A stretch of 5,037 bases of DNA, taken from contig JAUVUS010000234.1 of the NCBI GenBank assembly GCA_030600865.1, positions 1 to 5,037 of the forward strand, given 5' to 3'. Shown here in pieces: positions 1-5,037 of the stretch (position 1 is the stretch's first letter; the number at the start of each line of letters is the position of its first letter). The position numbers were made by a program, and so were the translations under genes. The stretch comes from Bacteroidales bacterium (lineage in GTDB: Bacteria > Bacteroidota > Bacteroidia > Bacteroidales > UBA12077). The notes beneath the pieces are model-generated. The model searched no databases and was not told the origin of the DNA. It was given only the letters and a program-made list of their open reading frames with translations.

Positions 1-39
1 CGATCTGCTGAAAAAGGTATTTGGTTAGTCAATGATTAA
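1..39 (+). other. Possible 3' end of an upstream gene (frame uncertain)
   Basis: Two frames are open from the left edge to an early stop. Frame 1 reads RSAEKGIWLVND and stops at 37-39; frame 2 reads DLLKKVFG and stops at 26-28. The first forty bases are less A/T-rich than the spacer that follows, which fits the tail of a coding region. Neither peptide is long enough to identify, and neither resembles the end of a butyrate kinase that I can recall. A tail of this size can arise by chance, so it is recorded only as a possible truncated neighbour. Confidence 0.25.
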
Positions 40-82
40 TAAATATCAAAAAGATTACTTCCGGTTTGTAAAATTGAAAGAT

Positions 83-112
83 TTGTAATTTGGCAGGAAA
101 ATATTAGTTTCG
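83..112 (+). promoter_or_regulatory. Candidate Bacteroidota-type promoter for ptb
   Basis: A TTG at 83-85 (within TTTG, 82-85) is followed after 19 bases by TAGTTTCG at 105-112. That is one mismatch from the Bacteroidota -7 consensus TAnnTTTG, and the spacing lies inside the usual range for this sigma type. Transcription would begin near 115-117, giving a leader of about 36 bases. The leader has no Shine-Dalgarno sequence, only A/T-rich bases before ATG, which is normal in this phylum. A second near-match, TTAATTTG at 123-130, has no TTG at a suitable distance. Confidence 0.4.
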
Positions 113-151
113 TGTGATTTTATTAATTTGAGATTAATTAAATATTAAGAT

Positions 152-1060
152 ATGGATACAATTACCTCATTGGACCAAATGGTGCAATATTTGTGCGAGT
201 CGGGTTTAAATAAAAGAATTGCAGTTGCAGTTGCTGAAGATGAAAATACTATCGGAGCACTTATCGAAGCTCAGGAAAAAGGTTTTGCAACACCAATTCT
301 CATTGGGAACAAAACTAAAATTGAAGAAGCATTGATTGGCGAAAATGCTAAACCGGAATCTTTTCAAATTGTTGATGTTCCGGATCATACATTGGCAGCT
401 GAAGAAGCAGTGCGTATGGTTCGTGATGATGAGGCCGATGTGTTAATGAAAGGATTAATTGGTACAGATAAATTTTTGAAAGCTATCCTGGACAAAGAAA
501 AAGGTTTATTGCCTCCAAAAGCTGTTATGACTTATGTTTGTGCTCTGGAACTACCAAAATACGATAAGCTCTTGTTTGTTTCTGATACAGCGGTTCTTCC
601 TTATCCCGATCTGAAGCAGAAAATCGCAATGGTTAATTATACCATTCAGATGACAAAAAAGTTTGGAATTGATAATCCAAAAATTGCATTAATAGGAGCT
701 TCTGAGAAAGTAAATGATAGTTTCCATTATAGTACCGATTATACACAGATTTGTAAAATGGTTGATCGTGGACAAATACCAAATTGTACAATTGACGGGC
801 CGTTAGATATTTTTTTAGCATGCGATAAAGAAAGTGTTCAGATTAAAGGTGTACCGACACCAATTAACGGCGAGGCAGATGCCTTGATATTTCCATCGCT
901 CGAATCGGCAAATAGTTTTTATAAAGGATTAATGTTGTTCGGGGATGGTGAATTAGCAGGACTTATTCAGGGAACAATAAAACCGGTTGTTGTTATGTCT
1001 CGCAGCGAAAGCAAAAAATCTAAATTTTATTGTGTGGCCTTATCCTGTTTAATGGCGTAG
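152..1060 (+). CDS. ptb: Phosphate butyryltransferase (phosphate acetyl/butyryltransferase family)
   Basis: This 302-residue cytoplasmic enzyme should interconvert butyryl-CoA (or a related short or branched acyl-CoA) plus phosphate and butyryl-phosphate plus CoA. A kinase then uses the acyl-phosphate to make ATP. The family is recognised from VLMKGLIGTDKFLKAIL at about residues 97-113, the PYPDLKQK segment at 150-157, IALIGASEKVN at 178-188, DGPLDIFLA at 215-223, the SANSFYKGL and AGLIQG segments at 252-274, and the C-terminal PVVVMSRSES at 278-287. The length of about 300 residues is normal for Ptb and too short for the multidomain phosphate acetyltransferases. The ATG at 152 gives a family-typical N-terminus, with an in-frame Met at residue 10 as a less likely alternative. 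The gene is preceded by a plausible promoter and followed by a 252-base spacer, so it is either the last gene of a unit or transcribed alone. Butyrate kinase, the usual partner, is not downstream. A phosphate acetyltransferase-like substrate preference cannot be excluded from sequence alone. Confidence 0.87.
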   Translation: MDTITSLDQMVQYLCESGLNKRIAVAVAEDENTIGALIEAQEKGFATPILIGNKTKIEEALIGENAKPESFQIVDVPDHTLAAEEAVRMVRDDEADVLMKGLIGTDKFLKAILDKEKGLLPPKAVMTYVCALELPKYDKLLFVSDTAVLPYPDLKQKIAMVNYTIQMTKKFGIDNPKIALIGASEKVNDSFHYSTDYTQICKMVDRGQIPNCTIDGPLDIFLACDKESVQIKGVPTPINGEADALIFPSLESANSFYKGLMLFGDGELAGLIQGTIKPVVVMSRSESKKSKFYCVALSCLMA

Positions 1061-1146
1061 AATGTAAAATATACTAAACTACCAATCGTTAAAAAAATAA
1101 ATTTATAAAATGAACGAATGAGATTCATTAAAAGTTATTGATTTAA

Positions 1147-1238
1147 GAACACCGATTAACGAATGATGATTTTTGATGTTTAAACAAAAACAATAAAGAG
1201 AAATTAATTCTTAAATCTTAAATCGTTAATCCTTGTTC
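1147..1238. repeat. Long imperfect inverted repeat in the ptb-amidase spacer
   Basis: The outer left arm at 1147-1162 (GAACACCGATTAACGA) and right arm at 1223-1238 (TCGTTAATCCTTGTTC) are complementary at 14 of 16 positions. Interrupted complementarity (GATTT..GA against TCTTAAATC) continues inward to about 1176 and 1209, leaving a purine/A-rich loop around 1181-1204. The right arm also contains TTAAATC twice in tandem (1211-1224). The spacer is 252 bases long (1061-1312) and has no open frame of note. The element could fold as a hairpin in RNA or be a small dispersed palindromic (REP/MITE-like) repeat. It could also end ptb transcription, although no T-run follows the right arm closely. The structure is visible; its role is not. 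Confidence 0.55.
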
Positions 1239-1262
1239 GATATTCAAATTAAAATATTTTTT
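1233..1262 (+). promoter_or_regulatory. Candidate promoter A for the amidase-relA operon
   Basis: TTG at 1233-1235 is followed after 19 bases by TATTTTTT at 1255-1262, seven of eight positions of TAnnTTTG (the final G is missing). Transcription would begin near 1266, giving a leader of about 45 bases. The TTG lies inside the right arm of the inverted repeat, so the repeat and the promoter may be connected. It competes with the better -7 box at 1300-1307. Confidence 0.25.
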
Positions 1263-1299
1263 TAAAGACTATACAAAAAGACAGCTAATTTTAATTTTT

Positions 1300-1307
1300 T
1301 ATATTTG
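1300..1307 (+). promoter_or_regulatory. Candidate -7 box (TATATTTG) just before the amidase start
   Basis: TATATTTG matches the Bacteroidota -7 consensus TAnnTTTG exactly and ends five bases before the ATG at 1313. If used, transcription would start at about 1310-1313, giving a leaderless or nearly leaderless mRNA. No TTG lies 17-23 bases upstream (the interval about 1274-1283 lacks one), which weakens the call. Confidence 0.35.
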
Positions 1308-1312
1308 AAACT

Positions 1313-2092
1313 ATGTCAGACAATCTTATTGTTTCCTGTATCCAGTCTGAATTAGTCTGGAAAAATGTTGATCAGAATTTAAATCAATTTGCAAATAAAC
1401 TTGATCAGTTACCTGCTGATTCAGAGTTGGTTGTTTTGCCCGAAATGTTTACAACAGGATTTACCATGGATGCTGTAAAAATGGCTGAAAAGATGAACGG
1501 TAAATCATTCAACTGGATGAAGGAGCAATCTAAAAGGATTGAAAAGATTCTTATTGGAAGTATTATAATTGAAGAAAATAAGAACTATTACAACCGACTT
1601 ATTGTAATGTTTCCAAATGGAGAATATTATACTTATGATAAAGGCCATTTATTTCGCATGGAGAAAGAACATGAAGATTATACTAAAGGCGAAAGTAAAA
1701 CAATTTTCAAACATAATGCCTGGCGAATTTGCCCTCTGATATGTTATGATTTACGTTTTCCGGTTTGGAGCAGAAATCAAAATGATTACGATCTATTGAT
1801 TTATATTGCAAGTTGGCCTGAAAGCAGAAGAGAAGTTTGGAATACACTTTTAAAAGCAAGAGCAATAGAAAATCAGTCGTATGTAATTGGGGTGAATCGT
1901 ATTGGAAATGATGGTGAAGGAATAACATATTCGGGTGATACGGTTATAATAAATGCAAAAGGACAAATTATTACAAAGGCTAATGATTATAAAAATGAAA
2001 TAATTAATGCAAAATTATCGTTAGATGATTTAAAACTATTCAGAGAAAAATTCCCGGTCGCACTTGATGCTGACGATTTCAAAATACTGTAA
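1313..2092 (+). CDS. Carbon-nitrogen hydrolase, omega-amidase (YafV/Nit2-like)
   Basis: This 259-residue cytoplasmic enzyme belongs to the nitrilase superfamily. The Glu-Lys-Cys catalytic triad is readable: Glu44 in VLPEMFTTGF, Lys110 in DKGHLFRMEKEHE, and Cys144 in ICYDLRFPVW. An additional conserved acidic residue follows the Lys motif (Glu117/Glu119). The DKxHLFRM..EH form of the lysine motif and the whole-protein length match the YafV/Nit2 branch. That branch hydrolyses omega-amides of 2-oxo acids such as 2-oxoglutaramate and 2-oxosuccinamate to the 2-oxo acid plus ammonia, cleaning up after glutamine/asparagine transaminases. Substrate is inferred from the family; deaminated glutathione is an alternative for Nit1-type relatives. 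The start MSDNLIVSCIQSELVW aligns with the usual first beta-strand of the family, so the ATG at 1313 is well supported even though no Shine-Dalgarno is present. The stop codon is separated from the relA ATG by only two bases, implying one transcript and probably coupled translation. Confidence 0.88.
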   Translation: MSDNLIVSCIQSELVWKNVDQNLNQFANKLDQLPADSELVVLPEMFTTGFTMDAVKMAEKMNGKSFNWMKEQSKRIEKILIGSIIIEENKNYYNRLIVMFPNGEYYTYDKGHLFRMEKEHEDYTKGESKTIFKHNAWRICPLICYDLRFPVWSRNQNDYDLLIYIASWPESRREVWNTLLKARAIENQSYVIGVNRIGNDGEGITYSGDTVIINAKGQIITKANDYKNEIINAKLSLDDLKLFREKFPVALDADDFKIL

Positions 2093-2094
2093 AA

Positions 2095-4326
2095 ATGTTA
2101 CCAAAAATAAATTTCGATAAAAAGACAGAAGGAAAGATTACTGATAGAGAACGAAAGAATGTCATTAATAAATATCGTGAATTATTACAGTTATCAGAAA
2201 CCTTTACTAAAAAGAAAGAACTCGAATTAATTCGAAAAGCATTCGATATTGCTTTGGATACTTCAGAAGGGAAACGATCACCATCAGGAGATCCTGCAAT
2301 TTTAGATATTTTAGAAACTACTATCATTGTTGTTGATCAAATTGGGTTAGGAACAAGGTCGGTAGTTGCAACATTATTATATCAGGCAGTAATCGATAAT
2401 AAAATTACAATAGGTGAAATAGAAAAAGAATTCGATAAAACTATTAAGCTTATTGTAGATGGATTAGTTAAAATAACTGATATCAACACAAAAACATCTG
2501 TAAATCAGGCTGAAAACTTCAGACAAATGCTTTTGACTCTGGCCGAAGATGTACGTGTAATATTAATTAAACTTGCCGTTTTACTTAACCACATGCGTGG
2601 ATTAAATAATTTGCCTGAAGATTATCAAATTAAAACTTCTTTAGAAACATTTTCTTTGTATGCACCACTGGCTCATCGTTTGGGTTTATATAATATTAAA
2701 TCTGAACTGGAAAACCTCTCTATGAAGTATACCGAGAATGAGAAGTATAAAGAGATAATCAAAAAACTGAAAAACACAACAGCTAAACGTAACCGGTTTA
2801 TTAAAAAGTTTATCGCTCCTGTCGAAAAAGAGCTAAAGGAACAAGGTGTTGATTATGACATAAAAGGACGTCCTAAATCTGTATATTCAATCTGGCAAAA
2901 AATGAAAAAGCAGGATGTGGAGTTTGAGGAAGTGTATGACATTTTTGCTATTCGCATTATTTTAAATTCGAAACCTTCGAAAGAAAAAGCTGATTGCTGG
3001 AGAGCTTATTCTATTGTAACAGATTTTTATCAACCCAATCCAAAACGATTGCGAGACTGGATTTCAATACCAAAATCGAATGGTTATGAATCATTACATA
3101 CAACAGTTGTAGGACCAGAAAGTAAGTGGGTCGAAGTACAAATTCGCACACAAAGAATGGATGAAGTTGCAGAGAAAGGATATGCAGCACACTGGCGATA
3201 TAAAGGTGTTAAAGCCGAAAAGGGAATTGATCAGTGGATGCAAAAAATACGCGAAGTAATTGAAACTAATGGTGTGGCAAATGGCGAAACAATTGACGAT
3301 TTAAAATTAAATCTTTACAATAAAGAAGTTTTTGTATTTACTCCAAATGGAGATTTAAAAAAGCTTCCAGCCGGATCAACTGTTCTCGATTTTGCTTTTG
3401 ATATTCATTCTGATGTAGGAAACCAGTGTGTTGGTGCCATGATAAATCATAAAAATGTAACTATTAAGCAACAATTACAGAATGGCGATCAGGTAAGTAT
3501 TCTTACATCAAAAACTCAAAAACCAAAAACAGACTGGCTAAATTTTGTAGTTACATCTAAAGCTAAAACCAAAATTAAATCAACTCTTCGTGAAGACAAA
3601 TTTAAAGAAGCCGAAACAGGTAAGGAGTTATTAAAACGAAGATTAAAGAACTGGAAAATAAAATTTGAGGATCAATTAATTGATGGATTATTAAAACATT
3701 ATAAGCTAAAAACTCCGGTTGATTTATATTACGCGATAGCGCATGGGAAAATCGATGTTACGGACATTAAAAATATTCTAACTGATAATAAAAAAGAAGT
3801 GGAAACTGAGAAAGAGATTCCTGAACAAAAAGAAAGTATTGATAAGGAAATAAGTTATCAGGGTGATTATTTAATTATTGATGATAAAATTGAGAATTTA
3901 GATTACAAACTGGCTAAATGTTGTAGTCCAATTCCAGGAGATTCTGTTTTTGGTTTTGTTACTGTAAGTGAAGGAATTAAAATACACAGAACCAACTGCC
4001 CTAATGCGCGGCAATTAGTTGATAAATATAACTACAGGATTCTAAAAGCACAATGGACAAAAAATGCTTCCAAACAATCATTTCAGGCTACTATTAAAGT
4101 TTCAGGTGTTGATGAAATGGGTATGGTAAGTAAGATAACTGATGTTATATCGAAAGATTTAAAAGTTAGAATGCGGTCAATTTCAATTGATTCAAACGAT
4201 GGTATGTTCGATGGCAAACTTAAACTTTTTGTCGATAGCGCAAAACATCTGGATGGGCTAATATCAAAACTTAAAAAGGAAAAGGGAATATTAAAAGTGC
4301 TTAGAATAGATTCAGAAGGTAATTAG
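2095..4326 (+). CDS. relA: RelA/SpoT-family (p)ppGpp synthetase with degenerate hydrolase domain
   Basis: This 743-residue long RSH protein transfers pyrophosphate from ATP to GDP/GTP to make the stringent-response alarmone (p)ppGpp, normally on ribosomes with uncharged tRNA. The N-terminal HD domain (about residues 40-200) keeps its fold signature (NQAENFRQMLLTLAEDVRV at 137-155) but lacks catalytic residues. The usual LLHDVVED is LLYQAVID (Tyr96-Gln97), the HP motif after SGDP (64-67) is absent, and KLADRLHNMR is KLAVLLNHMR (159-168). Hydrolysis is therefore unlikely. The synthetase domain (about 240-370) is intact: GRPKSVYSI at 258-266, Asp282 in YDIFAIR, NGYESLHTT at 329-337 and Glu347 in VEVQIRT. 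TGS follows at about 411-471 with IHSDVG at 437-442, then a helical region, a K/E-rich linker (about 564-585), the cysteine domain (Cys609, Cys610, His631, Cys635) and a C-terminal ACT domain (about 662-743). Length is typical. The ATG follows the amidase stop by two bases. A separate bifunctional Rel/SpoT must supply hydrolysis elsewhere in the genome (inference). Confidence 0.93.
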   Translation: MLPKINFDKKTEGKITDRERKNVINKYRELLQLSETFTKKKELELIRKAFDIALDTSEGKRSPSGDPAILDILETTIIVVDQIGLGTRSVVATLLYQAVIDNKITIGEIEKEFDKTIKLIVDGLVKITDINTKTSVNQAENFRQMLLTLAEDVRVILIKLAVLLNHMRGLNNLPEDYQIKTSLETFSLYAPLAHRLGLYNIKSELENLSMKYTENEKYKEIIKKLKNTTAKRNRFIKKFIAPVEKELKEQGVDYDIKGRPKSVYSIWQKMKKQDVEFEEVYDIFAIRIILNSKPSKEKADCWRAYSIVTDFYQPNPKRLRDWISIPKSNGYESLHTTVVGPESKWVEVQIRTQRMDEVAEKGYAAHWRYKGVKAEKGIDQWMQKIREVIETNGVANGETIDDLKLNLYNKEVFVFTPNGDLKKLPAGSTVLDFAFDIHSDVGNQCVGAMINHKNVTIKQQLQNGDQVSILTSKTQKPKTDWLNFVVTSKAKTKIKSTLREDKFKEAETGKELLKRRLKNWKIKFEDQLIDGLLKHYKLKTPVDLYYAIAHGKIDVTDIKNILTDNKKEVETEKEIPEQKESIDKEISYQGDYLIIDDKIENLDYKLAKCCSPIPGDSVFGFVTVSEGIKIHRTNCPNARQLVDKYNYRILKAQWTKNASKQSFQATIKVSGVDEMGMVSKITDVISKDLKVRMRSISIDSNDGMFDGKLKLFVDSAKHLDGLISKLKKEKGILKVLRIDSEGN

Positions 4327-4330
4327 AGTC

Positions 4331-4373
4331 TATTTGTTTATTTGTTAAACAGTAAACTAATAAACAATTAAAC
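4331..4373 (+). repeat. A/T-rich short-repeat tract after relA
   Basis: The octamer TATTTGTT occurs twice in perfect tandem (4331-4346). It is followed by four copies of TAAAC at 4346, 4353, 4361 and 4369, spaced 7, 8 and 8 bases. The tract begins five bases after the relA stop. The two halves are partly complementary, which creates the stem-loop annotated separately. It may be ordinary low-complexity intergenic sequence. Confidence 0.5.
4336..4365 (+). terminator. Possible A/T-rich stem-loop terminator of the amidase-relA operon
   Basis: GTTTATT (4336-4342) and GTT (4344-4346) can pair with AAC (4355-4357) and AATAAAC (4359-4365). This gives ten base pairs interrupted by one T/T mismatch, around an eight-base loop. 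The hairpin starts ten bases after the relA stop codon, the expected place for a terminator. It is poor in G/C and no T-run follows, so it is a weak intrinsic terminator at best. Confidence 0.3.
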
Positions 4374-4392
4374 TGAAATGCATTTATGTTCT

Positions 4393-4422
4393 TTCACAAT
4401 ACTTATTTAATTCTTAAATTTG
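4393..4422 (+). promoter_or_regulatory. Candidate Bacteroidota-type promoter for the secreted protein gene
   Basis: TAAATTTG at 4415-4422 matches the -7 consensus TAnnTTTG exactly. Nineteen bases upstream lies TTC (4393-4395, within TTTC), one base off the -33 TTG. Transcription would begin near 4426, giving a leader of about 53 bases before the ATG at 4479. The site supports independent transcription of this gene from the relA operon. Confidence 0.5.
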
Positions 4423-4478
4423 TATAACAATAAACAAAAACGGTTTGTCGTTCGTTAAAAGCTTAGATACTTGAAAAA

Positions 4479-5037
4479 ATGAAAATTTCCATATTCACCA
4501 TATTACTTATTTTTGTTCTGAGTTTTTCAGGTTTTGCACAGGTATTTCCATTAATGCCCAAATATTACCAGCCTTTAGATTCATCTGTTCTGGCAAAAAA
4601 TAATAAAGAAGAAGAACCCAATAAGCAAACCTTAATGAAACGACACGAGAAAGTATCATATTCTGTTGCTGTTGGAACTGGTTTTAGTAGTTTTGGTAAT
4701 AATATGTCGATGATGAATTCTTATATAGCTCCATCAGTTAATTATTGGTTAAATTCGAAATTGAATTTTTCTGTTGCCGGAATTATCATGCAAAATAACA
4801 TGAATGGTATGGAAGGATTTTATGGTCCTTCTCCTGAATATTCATATAATTCTAATATGTCGAATTATGGTATTACAGGTTCAGCGTATTATCAGCTTTC
4901 AGAAAAATTGAGTATTTGGGGTGATGGAGCATATTTGGAAAATCAATCATTATTTAACGATTACCGTTCAGATGTGTACAATAATGATTATAAAACAGTT
5001 TCAATTGGTGTTGGATATAAAGTAAGCGACAATTTAC
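4479..5037 (+). CDS. Secreted, probable outer-membrane beta-barrel protein (3' truncated by window edge)
   Basis: The frame is open for 186 codons from ATG 4479 to the right edge, where the gene is cut. Residues 1-20 form a signal peptide: Lys2, a hydrophobic core TILLIFVLSFSG, and a likely signal peptidase I site between Ala20 and Gln21 (GFA|Q). A charged, K/E/N-rich stretch follows at about 40-58. From residue 58 onward short amphipathic strands alternate with polar turns, for example VSYSVAVGTGF at 59-69, YIAPSVNYWL at 82-91, KLNFSVAGI at 94-102, KLSIWGDGAYL at 143-153 and KTVSIGVGYKV at 172-182. The recurring turn-K-L pattern (NSKLNF, SEKLSI) resembles outer-membrane barrel hairpins. Methionine is unusually frequent between 76 and 127 (seven residues). 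No lipoprotein cysteine follows the signal. I do not recognise a named family; function is unknown. The start is supported by the signal peptide and the A-rich TTGAAAAA just upstream. A promoter candidate precedes it. Confidence 0.75.
   Translation, partial: MKISIFTILLIFVLSFSGFAQVFPLMPKYYQPLDSSVLAKNNKEEEPNKQTLMKRHEKVSYSVAVGTGFSSFGNNMSMMNSYIAPSVNYWLNSKLNFSVAGIIMQNNMNGMEGFYGPSPEYSYNSNMSNYGITGSAYYQLSEKLSIWGDGAYLENQSLFNDYRSDVYNNDYKTVSIGVGYKVSDNL

Noticed and set aside
65..88. TTTGTAA direct repeat (65-71 and 82-88) before ptb, considered as an operator
   Set aside because: A seven-base repeat in such A/T-rich sequence is weak, and the second copy overlaps the proposed -33 element without symmetry.
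206..388. Minus-strand open frame of 60 codons inside ptb
   Set aside because: It lies wholly opposite a well-supported gene, is Phe/Asn/Cys-rich low-complexity sequence and has no recognisable motif.
633..821. Minus-strand open frame of 62 codons inside ptb
   Set aside because: It is antisense to conserved ptb motifs and its composition is that of a shadow frame.
1117..1129. Small perfect palindrome AATGA-GAT-TCATT
   Set aside because: Five base pairs with a three-base loop in A/T-rich DNA is expected by chance, and it has no T-run or partner site.
1061..1312. Riboswitch, tRNA or small gene in the ptb-amidase spacer
   Set aside because: There is no tRNA-like fold, no known riboswitch core and no open frame with a credible start; only the inverted repeat and promoter-like boxes stand out.
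1707..1928. Minus-strand open frame of 73 codons inside the amidase gene
   Set aside because: It is opposite the catalytic Cys region of the amidase; the His/Leu/Phe-rich translation has no domain features.
2079..2327. Minus-strand open frame of 82 codons over the amidase-relA junction
   Set aside because: It overlaps both genes' ends on the other strand and shows no family resemblance or promoter.
2095..4326. Possibility that the altered HD residues come from a frameshift or sequencing error
   Set aside because: The frame is continuous, with recognisable conserved sequence on both sides of each altered motif, and the changes are separate in-frame substitutions or a small deletion. They look evolved.

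Overview
The window (about one third G+C, with A/T-rich spacers) looks like a piece of a Bacteroidota chromosome, probably a Bacteroidales/Marinilabiliales-type anaerobe. The signs are: candidate promoters of the Bacteroidota sigma type (-7 box TAnnTTTG) before genes, no clear Shine-Dalgarno sequences but A-rich stretches before start codons, a RelA-like long stringent factor of the kind this phylum carries beside a Rel/SpoT enzyme, a phosphate butyryltransferase, and a secreted protein with a beta-barrel look. The phylum is inferred from these features and is fairly secure; the genus cannot be read from the window.

Layout, all genes on the + strand. Bases 1-39 may hold the last codons of an upstream gene. 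A phosphate butyryltransferase gene (ptb, 152-1060) follows behind a plausible promoter at about 83-112. The spacer 1061-1312 carries a long imperfect inverted repeat (1147-1238) and two alternative promoter candidates for the next unit. That unit is a two-gene operon: a nitrilase-superfamily omega-amidase (1313-2092) and, two bases later, a 743-residue RelA/SpoT-homologue (2095-4326). The spacer 4327-4478 has an A/T-rich stem-loop just after the relA stop and a perfect TAAATTTG -7 box. Downstream, a gene with a signal peptide and amphipathic beta-strands (4479 to the right edge, truncated) begins.

Function. Ptb interconverts acyl-CoA and acyl-phosphate and normally works with butyrate kinase, which is not visible here. 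The amidase probably clears omega-amides of 2-oxo acids formed by glutamine/asparagine transamination, which is nitrogen-metabolism housekeeping. The RelA-like protein makes the alarmone (p)ppGpp on stalled ribosomes. Its synthetase, TGS, cysteine/zinc-finger and ACT parts are intact, but its hydrolase domain has lost the HD metal-binding pair and other key residues, so it should be synthesis-only. Tight coupling of the amidase to the stringent factor is the clearest organisational feature.

I saw no tRNA, rRNA, CRISPR array, transposase, phage gene or obvious defence system. The most interesting points are the hydrolase-dead HD domain combined with a SpoT-like basic motif in the synthetase, and the inverted repeat in front of the amidase-relA operon. 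I do not see a previously undescribed system.
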